DNA from: JBBTVI01 sp038063315
GTDB lineage: Bacteria > Patescibacteriota > Minisyncoccia > Sungbacterales > HO2-52-23
Direction: 5' to 3'
NCBI GenBank assembly: GCA_038063315.1
Contig: JBBTVI010000019.1
Coordinates: 1-29,581, forward strand
Length of the DNA stretch: 29,581 nucleotides
Each line of letters begins with the position of its first letter. Within the stretch, counting starts at the first letter, position 1. The position numbers and the translations under genes are program-made. Of the stretch, positions 15,446 through 23,194 are shown piece by piece. Under the pieces are notes generated by a model. The model was given only the letters and a program-made list of their open reading frames with translations. It was not told the origin of the DNA and made no database searches.

Positions 15446-16438
15446 ATGAATTCAATTCATGTTATGGAATTTAGCCAATGTCCTTCTTTCCTTCAATCCC
15501 CCGAATGGGAACAGTTCCAGCAATCCGTCGGTCGAAGGACGTGGCGTATTGATGATATTTTGGTGATCGAGCATCCGCTGGGTTTCGGATTGCGGTTTCT
15601 GTATTGTCCGCGGCCGATGTTTGAAAATGCGGAGCAGGAAAGGGAATTTTTTGACGGAGCCGCGCGTCTTGGAAAAACAGATAGAGCAATTTTTTTGAAG
15701 ATTGATCCTGTCCAAAAACTACAAACTACAAACTATAAACTAAAAACTACGTCTTCTGTTCAGCCCCGCATCACCACCGTGCTTGATCTTGCGCAGTCGG
15801 CAGAGAAGCTCCTGGCACGCATGCACCCGAAGACGCGGTATAACATCCGGTTGGCGGAGAAGAAGTGGGTGAAAGTTCGAGCGACCAGGTACGAGGTACG
15901 AGGTACGAATTCAGACATTCATTCCTTTTCGGCATTATTGGAGGAAACAGCGCGGAGGGACGGATTCCGGACGCATCCGTCCGTGTATTATGAAAAACTT
16001 CTGAGTATACGGTCTGTGGAATTTACGAATGAATTATTTTTGGCCGAACACGAAGGAAAGATTTTAGCCGGGGCGCTTGTTAATTTTTACGCGCCGTCCT
16101 CCGGTAAAGGAGAGCGGCCATCAGGAGCGCATCGCCGCGTTGCGACATATCTGCATGGCGCGTCATCGAACGAGGCGCGCAACGTCATGGCGCCGTACCT
16201 GCTGCATTGGGGCATTATTCAGGAGGCGCGGCAGCGCGGATATCATTATTACGATTTCTGGGGTATAGACGAAACGAAATGGCCAGGAATAACGCGTTTC
16301 AAGACTGGTTTCGGCGGACAAACAGTCGAGTATCCGGAGACAGTGGACGTGGTGTATCGGCCGACGTTATATGCGGTATATAGGGGGCTAAAACAGTTGA
16401 GAGTGTCAATAACGAGAGTGAAGAGTAGTCCTTCATAG
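15446..16438 (+). CDS. FemAB-family peptidoglycan cross-bridge aminoacyltransferase
   Basis: A FemA/FemX-type GNAT-fold enzyme that adds amino acids to the lipid-linked muropeptide using aminoacyl-tRNA. Signatures are CPSFLQSPEWEQFQQSVG, the LLARMHPKTRYNIRLAEKK helix, HSFSALLEETARRDGF, ELFLAEHEGKILAGALV, VMAPYLLHWGIIQEARQRG and YDFWGIDETKWPGITRFKTG. Two in-frame inserts look like repeat DNA: QKLQTTNYKLKTT (15713-15750) and RATRYEVRGT (15888-15909). I used the ATG at 15446. The ATG at 15464 and a TTG at 15437 are alternatives. None has a Shine-Dalgarno. The Mur ligase follows on the same strand. Confidence 0.85.
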   Translation: MNSIHVMEFSQCPSFLQSPEWEQFQQSVGRRTWRIDDILVIEHPLGFGLRFLYCPRPMFENAEQEREFFDGAARLGKTDRAIFLKIDPVQKLQTTNYKLKTTSSVQPRITTVLDLAQSAEKLLARMHPKTRYNIRLAEKKWVKVRATRYEVRGTNSDIHSFSALLEETARRDGFRTHPSVYYEKLLSIRSVEFTNELFLAEHEGKILAGALVNFYAPSSGKGERPSGAHRRVATYLHGASSNEARNVMAPYLLHWGIIQEARQRGYHYYDFWGIDETKWPGITRFKTGFGGQTVEYPETVDVVYRPTLYAVYRGLKQLRVSITRVKSSPS

Positions 16439-16440
16439 TC

Positions 16441-16541
16441 GTCATTGCGAGCGATCCCGAGTCCGTCGAGGGGGCGCGCGGCAATCCAGTGTTTCTTCTG
16501 GATTGCTTCGTTGTCCTGCAACAGGACTCCTCGCAATGACG
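16441..16541. repeat. Repeat family B, copy 2
   Basis: A single unit running from GTCATTGCGAGCG to CTCGCAATGACG, with inner CAATCCAG and CTGGATTG arms around a short loop, forming a long imperfect hairpin. It lies between the FemAB and Mur ligase genes. Confidence 0.85.
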
Positions 16542-16589
16542 GACGCAAGAGATTGTTTCTTTTGCCCTCCTTAATTTTCTCGTATAACA

Positions 16590-17909
16590 ATGATTTTGGA
16601 TCACATTAAAAAATATATCCCCGCCGGAATCTTCCGCCGTCTCCAGCCCATCTATCATTTTGTGATGGCGTTTGCCGCGGCCGCGTTTTATTGTTTTCCG
16701 GCGCGGCGGCTCATTGTGATTGGCGTGACGGGTACGAAAGGGAAAACAACCGTTGTGGAGCTCCTCCACGCGATTTTGGAAGAGGCCGGGCACAATACAG
16801 CGTCGCTGTCGTCGCTCCGGTTCCGGATTAGGGATCAGGTCATCGCGAACGATCTGAAAATGACCATGCCCGGGCGGTTTTTTGTGCAGAAATTTCTTCG
16901 GGAGGCAGTGGAGAGGGGCGTAACGCACGTGGTGCTCGAGGTGACGAGCGAAGGGATCAAACAGTATCGCCATCGCTTTATCGGTTTTAATGTCGCGGTT
17001 ATGACGAATGTGCGCCCCGAACACATCGAGGCGCACGGCGGGTTCGAGGAATATCTGCGCGCCAAACTCGATCTTTTTTGGCGCCTGCCTGCCAAGACCT
17101 CGGCGGTGTTGAATGTGGATGATCCGGGACACCAAAGATTTCGCGCCGCAACGCGCGCGCACATTGCAGAATACGGACACGCGGGAATCCGGCGCGACGA
17201 TAAATTCTGGCCGGTGCGCGATGCGTCCTTCGGTGCGGACCGCATCCGTTTTGATCTTGGCGGGCGTGAGGTCCGGTCTGCGCTACGTGGCGAATTTAAT
17301 TTTTACAACATCCTTGCGGCCGCCGCGGTGGCGTTGAGCCTGCATATTAATCTTCGGCATATTGCGGACGGCGTTGCACGGGTGAAGGAGATCCCCGGGA
17401 GGATGGAGTTTATTCAAGACAAGCCCTTTCGCGTGGTTGTGGACTACGCGCATACGCCGGATTCGCTCGGAGCGGTGTACGGGCTTCTGGGGGGCGCGGG
17501 TAAAAAACTGATTTGCGTTCTTGGCGCGGCAGGAGGAGGCCGGGATAAATGGAAGCGGCCGGAGATGGGACGGATTGCGGCTGATCACTGCGACGCGGTT
17601 TTTCTGACAAATGAGGATCCATATGATGAAGATCCGCAAAGCATTATTGCGGATATTGCGGCCGGATGCGTCCGGCGAGAAACGAGAAAAGAGAAACGAG
17701 GAAAGAGAAAAGAGCGCCCGGAGATTCATAAAATTCTTGATCGTGGTCGCGCGATCCGCGCGGCGCTTGAATTCGCCGAGCGCGGGGATACAGTGGTGAT
17801 TACGGGCAAGGGAGCCGAGCCGTGGATCATGGGCCCCGGAGGCGGGAAAACCCCGTGGGATGATCGGGAAATAGCGAGGGAATTTTTAGAAGGCCATAAA
17901 AAATCGTAA
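16590..17909 (+). CDS. MurE-like UDP-MurNAc-peptide ligase (CPR type)
   Basis: A 439-residue Mur ligase. It has the ATP loop VTGTKGKTTVVELL (about 46-59), then HVVLEVTSEGIKQYR, MTNVRPEHIEAHG, the central LRGEFNFYNILAAAAVA, IPGRMEFIQ, VVDYAHTPDSL and GGGRDKWKRPEMG. The meso-DAP signature DNPR is replaced by NEDPYDEDP, so the amino acid added cannot be read from that motif. The usual UDP-binding N-terminal domain is cut to about 40 residues containing a hydrophobic stretch (FVMAFAAAAFYCF). RETRKEKRGKRKER (about 363-376) is a low-complexity insert encoded by purine-rich repeats. The TAA stop lies in the terminal repeat of the next mobile-like element. Confidence 0.88.
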   Translation: MILDHIKKYIPAGIFRRLQPIYHFVMAFAAAAFYCFPARRLIVIGVTGTKGKTTVVELLHAILEEAGHNTASLSSLRFRIRDQVIANDLKMTMPGRFFVQKFLREAVERGVTHVVLEVTSEGIKQYRHRFIGFNVAVMTNVRPEHIEAHGGFEEYLRAKLDLFWRLPAKTSAVLNVDDPGHQRFRAATRAHIAEYGHAGIRRDDKFWPVRDASFGADRIRFDLGGREVRSALRGEFNFYNILAAAAVALSLHINLRHIADGVARVKEIPGRMEFIQDKPFRVVVDYAHTPDSLGAVYGLLGGAGKKLICVLGAAGGGRDKWKRPEMGRIAADHCDAVFLTNEDPYDEDPQSIIADIAAGCVRRETRKEKRGKRKERPEIHKILDRGRAIRAALEFAERGDTVVITGKGAEPWIMGPGGGKTPWDDREIAREFLEGHKKS

Positions 17910-18062
17910 CCCCTCACAGCCGTCATTGCGAGCGACACCGAGTTCATTGAGGGGGAGCGCGGCAATCCAGTATTTCTGCTGGATTGCTTCGTCGTCCTGC
18001 AGCAGGACTCCTCGCAATGACGCATGTAATAGCGCGGCGTTGGTGAGGCTGTGAAGGGTTAC
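17906..18062. mobile_element. MITE-like element of repeat family B with terminal inverted repeats
   Basis: A 157-bp unit. The left end GTAACCCCTCACAGC (17906-17920) and the right end GCTGTGAAGGGTTAC (18048-18062) are inverted with 14 of 15 matches. They enclose a GTCATTGCGAG...CTCGCAATGAC core (17922-18022). The right terminal segment recurs at 20769-20783 and, diverged, at 15413-15428. It has no coding capacity. Its first bases supply the Mur ligase stop codon. Confidence 0.65.
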
Positions 18063-18073
18063 ATAATTTTCGG

Positions 18074-18102
18074 TTGACATCGCGCGTATTTTTTGGTACG
18101 CA
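18074..18102 (+). promoter_or_regulatory. Possible promoter of the E1 gene
   Basis: TTGACA (18074-18079), a 17-nt spacer and TACGCA (18097-18102), preceded by TGG as in an extended -10 box. Only the -35 box is strong. The rest of 18103-18211 holds a GC palindrome (ATCCGCGCGGAT) and a G-rich low-complexity run. No gene is seen. Confidence 0.4.
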
Positions 18103-18224
18103 TAAAGCAGTATTTTGACAGGGAATATCCGCGCGGATGGCGCGGTTTTTAATTAGGGGATTGGGAAAAGGGAATGGGGAATGAGGATTGAGATCGCTGC
18201 AAACTGCAGAAAAAGGAGCGTGTG

Positions 18225-20477
18225 ATGGGCGAAGGAAAAAACGAGAAATTGATGGAGTATTATCGTGTGCTTGCGCGGACGCGCGCGCTGAACACGGTGC
18301 TGATTATGCGTCGCGACCAGATCCGGCCGAGTCCGCTTTTGTCGGGACTCGGGCAGGAAGGCGTTGCAGTGGGTGTGTCTTTGGCTCTCCGCGAGCGCGG
18401 GATTCTTTTGAGTTCTGCGCGCGGCGGCCACTACCGCGATATGTTCGGTTTGGGCGTTGTGACCGATTCTGTGATCGAGGATCATTCGCATGTTTTTGAG
18501 ATTTTGCGCAATCACTTCATGCGCGCGACAAGTTTCGGCCGCGGAAGAGATGCGAATATACACTGGGGGTGTTTGCCGTGCCGGATTATTCCGTATCTCT
18601 GTTCGGATACGGGCCGCATGACAAATCCGATCGTGGGCTTTGCGGAGGAGGCGCGGCGGCTTGAGTGGCCGCGGGTGTCTGAATGTGAGCGTCCGGTGGG
18701 AATCGTGATGCTGGGCGAGGGCGCCATGCAGCAGGGCGGCGTGTATGAGGCCATGAACTGGATTGCCGCGAGCAATGTCCGCCGCTCGTCGGAGGCGATC
18801 GCGGAGAATGAAAGGTTTTTGGATGCGGCCGGACGCGCGCTCGGGACTTTGCGCGGCGCTCCGGTGATTATGGTGGTGACGGTTAATAACTGGTCCATTT
18901 ATACGGATAACGCCGATGAATTCGGAAACGCCGCTTTGGAGGATCGGGCGTTCGGTTTCGGATCAATGCGCGGCATCCGGATAGACGGTGATAACCTCAT
19001 GGACGTCATTGAGACGACGAGATGGGCAATCGAGCGCGCTCAGCGTCTTCAAGCGACTCTAATTGTTGCGGACTCTCCCCGCAAAACGGCGCATAATGAA
19101 GATCAGATTCAGCGCGACAAGGATTGGGTGGCGAAGGGCGATGTGCGGCAGGGCGCAATACGCGGAGTGTCCCCGGAGGATTTCGAGCGCGCATGGCAGA
19201 GCGATCCGGTGAAGCGGTTTCGCGATTATTTGACAAGCGGATCTCACGTAACCGAGGCCATACTTCTCGCGATTGATGAAGAGGAAATGCGGTTTGTACA
19301 GGGGTTGGCCGACGGCGCCTTACTGGAGCCGGGGCCGGATCTCAAGGGATATCGTGAGGATTCTTGTTTGTTTCCCCCGCACAAGAAATCAATGCCCGCG
19401 GTTGTTCAGAGTGGGTCGTCTAGCGGCAAGACCATGCTTTATAACGAGGCGCTGCTTTGGGTTCTGAATGAGCTGATGGAATGCGACGAGCGGGTGACGT
19501 ATTTTGGTCAGGACGCGGCAACGGGTGGCGTGCTCGTGCAGACGCGGCGCCTCGCGGAAAAATTCGGTCCGCGACGCGTCTTCAATGCACCGATCAGCGA
19601 AGAGGCGATTATCGGGAATGCCGCGGGTCGGGCTCTCTACGGCAGCAAGCCGTTTTGCGAATTTCAGTTCGCTCCTTTTTGGTGGGATGGCGCGCCGATT
19701 TTTGCGGCAGTGCTTGCGCCCGGCTGGTATCAGAAGCGAATCGCGTTTCCGCTTGTTGCGTTATTCCACTGCGGGGTTGTGCACGGCGGCGGCTCGGGGC
19801 ATTATCACGAGGACTGGCCAGATGCGCCGCTTCTTTCAATGGGCGGCATTGCGATTGCCGCGCCGGCGAACGCCTATGATCTTGTGGGTTTGATGCGCGC
19901 GGCGCACGAGTATTCGGGCCCCATCGCGTTTTTTCTTCAGATCCACGCGTATGGCAACAGCGAATTTTCCTCGGTGATTCCGTCTGAGCCGTATGCGATT
20001 CCGTTGGGACTTGCCGACGTCAAGCGCGCTGGTACGGATGCGACGATTGTGACGTATGGCGCTTGTTCGGTTGCCGCGGCGCTGAACGAGGCGCGTTTCC
20101 TCGCCGATGAAGGGGTGAGTGTTGAGGTGATTGATTTGCGGACTCCCGCGCCTTTGGATGTTGAGACGATTGTCCGGTCGGTCCATAAAACCGGGCGCCT
20201 TGTGCTTATGCATGAGGCGCGTAAGGTCGGAGGTGTTGGCGAGCATATTATTGCGACGTTGATGGCGCGGGGCGCGATGCCGTCGCTGCGGACGGAATGT
20301 GTGCGGATTCTCGCGCCGGAGACGCCGGGGCCGTCGCATCCGGCGCTGGTCTGGGATCGGCTGCCGTACGAGCTTTGCGAAGAGCCTGCTGAAGACGAAC
20401 AAGGACATAAATACACGCGCCGGTTCGTGCGCTCCCGCAAACTCGCGGACGCGGTGCGGGAGTGTATGCGGTATTAG
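18225..20477 (+). CDS. 2-oxoacid dehydrogenase E1, fused alpha and beta subunits
   Basis: Thiamine-diphosphate E1 that decarboxylates a 2-oxoacid and acylates the E2 lipoyl group. The alpha half (about 1-390) carries the cofactor motif GEGAMQQGG (164-166) and NN at 221-222. The Glu form GEG is also found in branched-chain E1-alpha. About 25 extra residues (RRSSEAIAENERFLDAAG region) separate the two ends of the motif. The beta half (about 400-750) shows GQDAATGGVLVQTRRL, NAPISEEAIIGNAAGRAL, FHCGVVHGGGSGHYHE, ATIVTYGACSVAA and VEVIDLRTPAPLD. The ATG at 18225 follows AAGGAG by 6 nt, better than the GTG at 18222. E2 follows at 20815. The substrate (pyruvate, branched-chain or other) cannot be told. 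Confidence 0.9.
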   Translation: MGEGKNEKLMEYYRVLARTRALNTVLIMRRDQIRPSPLLSGLGQEGVAVGVSLALRERGILLSSARGGHYRDMFGLGVVTDSVIEDHSHVFEILRNHFMRATSFGRGRDANIHWGCLPCRIIPYLCSDTGRMTNPIVGFAEEARRLEWPRVSECERPVGIVMLGEGAMQQGGVYEAMNWIAASNVRRSSEAIAENERFLDAAGRALGTLRGAPVIMVVTVNNWSIYTDNADEFGNAALEDRAFGFGSMRGIRIDGDNLMDVIETTRWAIERAQRLQATLIVADSPRKTAHNEDQIQRDKDWVAKGDVRQGAIRGVSPEDFERAWQSDPVKRFRDYLTSGSHVTEAILLAIDEEEMRFVQGLADGALLEPGPDLKGYREDSCLFPPHKKSMPAVVQSGSSSGKTMLYNEALLWVLNELMECDERVTYFGQDAATGGVLVQTRRLAEKFGPRRVFNAPISEEAIIGNAAGRALYGSKPFCEFQFAPFWWDGAPIFAAVLAPGWYQKRIAFPLVALFHCGVVHGGGSGHYHEDWPDAPLLSMGGIAIAAPANAYDLVGLMRAAHEYSGPIAFFLQIHAYGNSEFSSVIPSEPYAIPLGLADVKRAGTDATIVTYGACSVAAALNEARFLADEGVSVEVIDLRTPAPLDVETIVRSVHKTGRLVLMHEARKVGGVGEHIIATLMARGAMPSLRTECVRILAPETPGPSHPALVWDRLPYELCEEPAEDEQGHKYTRRFVRSRKLADAVRECMRY

Positions 20478-20502
20478 AAGACGTTGGAAAAGACTCCAAT
20501 CC

Positions 20503-20783
20503 GTCATTGCGAGCGCCCCGAATCTGCTCGCCTCGCTTGTGCTATGGCGAAGCGGGTCGAGGGGCGCGCGGCAATCCATTTCGATTGTCATTGCGAGGAG
20601 TAGCAGCGACGAAGCAATCCATAAAGGCAGAATGCTGGATTGCTTCGTCGTCCTGCAGCAGGACTTCTCGCAATGACGACTCCCCCTGGATTGCGGAGCC
20701 TGTCCCGAGCCCTTCGACTGCGCTCAGGATAAACTCCGCGAGGGATCGTCTGACTCCTCGCAATGACGGCTGTGAAGGGTTAC
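20503..20783. repeat. Repeat family B block 4, compound
   Basis: At least three GTCATTGCGAG/CTCGCAATGAC units (20503-20582, 20587-20678 and up to 20768), interrupted by CCTTCGACTGCGCTCAGG, a phrase shared with 9532-9583. It ends in the terminal-repeat sequence GCTGTGAAGGGTTAC (20769-20783). It fills the 337-nt gap between E1 and E2. No gene is seen there. Confidence 0.8.
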
Positions 20784-20814
20784 CGCATATATATGATATG
20801 ACAGGAGGCAACAG

Positions 20815-22413
20815 ATGAAAGTTCCATTTGGAGAATCCATTGAGGGAGCGGAGCGTTATGAAAAGACACAAGAGGGAGAAATAATAGAAATTGTCAAAAA
20901 TGTTGGCGATGTTGTCGAAGAGGATGAGGCAATTCTTGTGTTGGAGACGGATAAGGTTGTCCTGGAGGTTTGCGCCCCTGTGGCCGGAGTTCTTGCGGAG
21001 TTATGTGTCGCCGTGGGCGATAGGTGGAGAGGATGGCCCATGGGTTATATTGAAACCGCTGATGAAGCGGTTTCGGTTGATGCGGGGGAACCGTTGGAAA
21101 CGGCGCCTGAAGAGATTCCTCCGCAAAGTATGCCAATGGTGGAAGAAGCAAATCATATTGCGGAGGCACGAGACGGAGAGGATGTGTTACAAAGCCAAGG
21201 AGAGGAGCGCGTTGTTTCAATCACACCGCTTGCGCGATTGTTTGCAGAGCGCCAAGGCATTACTGAAGCAGAAGTGACGGCGCGTTTCAGACAAGAGCGA
21301 CGCATTACCCGGGAACACGTGGAGCGATTGCTCGAAGAGAGAAGAAGGGAGGATGTCGTGCGTCGAAGCGCGTCATCTCCATCAGCCAAACCGCGCTCTC
21401 CAGACGAGGACGATTATGCCGCGACCACGACTGTTACGAGAGATGAGCCAGCACAACGTCATGGTGTGGACGGAAAAAATATCCGCGCCGTACCGGCGGC
21501 GCGGTTGCTTGCGCGTGAGCACGGCCTTGATTTAGCGCAAATCTCCGGGAGCGGACCCGACGGGTTGATTACTCTTTCGGATATTGAGGATTTCGCTGAG
21601 GGCACGCATAGAGAAAGCGCGAGCCCCTCGTTTTCTGGAGAAACGGCACATGCGGCTACGGCGACCCCCGACATTGTTACGACTGAGTATACGGCGGTTA
21701 AGGCGTCTATGCGGCGCAAGGCAATTGCCGAGCGATTGTCGTTTAGCTGGCGCACGATTCCGCACGCGGGAGACGAAGTGACGATTGATGTCACAACACT
21801 TGTCGTTTTTCGTGAGACGACAAAAACAGTGTGGGAGAAATTGATTGGCGTGTCGCTCCGTTACGATCATTTTTTCCTTTTCTATATCGCGCGCCATGTG
21901 CTTGCGGACGAATTCAAAATTCTCAATGCGTATTGGGATGATAACGCGCAGCAGATTGTGTACTGCAATGCGGTTAATATCGGGATTGCAATTAATGCCC
22001 CCGAGGGATTGATCGTGCCAGTCATACGCGGAGCGGAGAAAATGCCTTTTGAGGCGCTTGTCCTCGCAACTGAAGATAAGATTGGGCGCGCGCGGGCTAA
22101 CCTCTTGCGGCCGGATGATCTCGATGGTCTTACGATTACATTCAATAATGTGGGCGCGTTGGGCGGCCAGAATCCGCGGCCGATTATTCCCGCGACAAAA
22201 GATCGTTCAGGCGCTCTGCGGCCGACCGGAGTGATTTTTGCAAGCGGCGCGATTCAGCAGCGCGGGCGGCGTTTCCTGATGACTTTGGTTTATGCTTTTG
22301 ATCACCGCCTGATGGATGCCGGGCCGATTGCGCGTTTTGTCGCGAAGATCAAGGCGGATTTTGAAGCCATTGATAGCCCGCATCTTTGGGGTAATATCCT
22401 GGGGTTTGATTAA
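20815..22413 (+). CDS. 2-oxoacid dehydrogenase E2 (lipoyl acyltransferase) with two subunit-binding domains
   Basis: A 532-residue E2. The N-terminal lipoyl domain has the lipoylation site ETDKVVLEV at K47. Two peripheral subunit-binding domains follow, one at about 135-175 (SITPLARLFAERQGITEAEV) and one at about 224-262 (VPAARLLAREHGLDLAQISG, then GLITLSDIEDF). The CoA-acyltransferase domain runs from about 291 (KASMRRKAIAERL) to FDHRLMDAG, with H497 and D501 in place of the usual DHRxxDG. Linkers are long and charged. GGAGG precedes the ATG by about 7 nt, and a TATGAT box lies at 20792-20797. It makes a complex with the E1 upstream. No E3 or lipoate ligase is in the window. Confidence 0.92.
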   Translation: MKVPFGESIEGAERYEKTQEGEIIEIVKNVGDVVEEDEAILVLETDKVVLEVCAPVAGVLAELCVAVGDRWRGWPMGYIETADEAVSVDAGEPLETAPEEIPPQSMPMVEEANHIAEARDGEDVLQSQGEERVVSITPLARLFAERQGITEAEVTARFRQERRITREHVERLLEERRREDVVRRSASSPSAKPRSPDEDDYAATTTVTRDEPAQRHGVDGKNIRAVPAARLLAREHGLDLAQISGSGPDGLITLSDIEDFAEGTHRESASPSFSGETAHAATATPDIVTTEYTAVKASMRRKAIAERLSFSWRTIPHAGDEVTIDVTTLVVFRETTKTVWEKLIGVSLRYDHFFLFYIARHVLADEFKILNAYWDDNAQQIVYCNAVNIGIAINAPEGLIVPVIRGAEKMPFEALVLATEDKIGRARANLLRPDDLDGLTITFNNVGALGGQNPRPIIPATKDRSGALRPTGVIFASGAIQQRGRRFLMTLVYAFDHRLMDAGPIARFVAKIKADFEAIDSPHLWGNILGFD

Positions 22414-22418
22414 GGTAC

Positions 22419-22446
22419 GGGCGCTTCCGTTTGGGGGCGCCTTTTC
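22419..22446 (+). terminator. Weak terminator after E2
   Basis: GGCGC (22420-22424) and GCGCC (22437-22441) form a short stem with a 12-nt loop, followed by TTTTCTCTTG. Short but well placed. Confidence 0.4.
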
Positions 22447-22448
22447 TC

Positions 22449-22477
22449 TTGTTTTAATCGTGGGAGTTCTTTATGAT
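22449..22477 (+). promoter_or_regulatory. Predicted archease promoter, leaderless
   Basis: TTGTTT (22449-22454), a 17-nt spacer and TATGAT (22472-22477), then 6 nt to the ATG at 22484. No Shine-Dalgarno is present. Confidence 0.5.
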
Positions 22478-22483
22478 ACGGGT

Positions 22484-22957
22484 ATGGCCAAAGCCCCGGA
22501 ACCATTTGAAATAATACGCGATACGGATTCCGAAATTGACTGTATCGCGCGCGGGAAAACCATTGAGGCGTTATTCGATAACGCTTTGCGCGTGGTTGCG
22601 TCAATTATTAAGCCGGAGGCCATCGCACCGTCTGGCATACGGATCCCGAACCCGATCGGGTTTATTATGGATCGGGGGAAAAAGCGGCGGGAGCGGATTT
22701 CGGTCGAAGCCGTGGACATCAATTCGCTTCTTGTCTCGTTTCTCTCCGAAGTGTTGACGCGCGCGACGATGCTGAACGCGGTTTTTACGTCGTTGTCCTT
22801 GCAGCGATTCGGGGATAGTTTTTTGGAAGGGCATCTCGCGGGCGTTGCGGTCGAAAGTTTTGACCGGGAGATTCAGGCCGTGGAAGAGGGAGCGGTGGAT
22901 ATTAAAAAAAACCCGGAGACGGATTTGTACGAGACAAAACTGGTGTTTTCGATATAA
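22484..22957 (+). CDS. Archease-family protein (RtcB RNA-ligase cofactor)
   Basis: A 157-residue protein with the archease layout. The order is FEIIRDTDSEIDCIARGKT (usual form xEHTADxGixAxGxT), EALFDNALRVVASII, VEAVDINSLLVSFLSEVL and, at the end, the strand GAVDIKKNPETDLYETKLVF. Archeases help RtcB guanylylation and turnover in RNA repair. The His of HTAD is not conserved, but acidic residues remain nearby. I chose ATG 22484 because upstream codons are antisense-like continuation and the -10 box lies just before it. RtcB is not in the window, so the role is by family only. Confidence 0.75.
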   Translation: MAKAPEPFEIIRDTDSEIDCIARGKTIEALFDNALRVVASIIKPEAIAPSGIRIPNPIGFIMDRGKKRRERISVEAVDINSLLVSFLSEVLTRATMLNAVFTSLSLQRFGDSFLEGHLAGVAVESFDREIQAVEEGAVDIKKNPETDLYETKLVFSI

Positions 22958-22980
22958 GGGGAACAAGTCTTTATGTATCT

Positions 22981-23142
22981 GTCATTGCGAGCGACCCGCA
23001 CACCAGGGCAAGATCGGTGCGGGGTAAACTCCGGGAGCGCGGCAATCCTTCTCTCGTCATTGCGAGCCGAAGGCGAAGCAATCCAGGGCTTCTGCGTTAT
23101 GGATTGCTTCGTCGTCCCGCAGCAGGACTCCTCGCAATGACG
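22981..23142. repeat. Repeat family B, copy 5
   Basis: Two GTCATTGCGAG starts (22981 and 23056) and a final CTCGCAATGACG (to 23142), with inner GCAATCC/GGATTGC arms and a GGTAAACTCC phrase shared with 9532-9583. It lies between archease and the PHP gene. No gene is seen. Confidence 0.85.
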
Positions 23143-23194
23143 CACGTAATTATTCTTTTGGACAGGGAAGTGAGAGTTTACTAAAGAATAGAGA

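Noticed and set aside
18115..18120. Second TTGACA before E1
   Set aside because: No acceptable -10 box lies 16-18 nt downstream (TGGCGC at 18138).
19836..20591. 251-codon open frame on the minus strand
   Set aside because: It is antisense to the E1 beta half and the repeat block and has no family signature.
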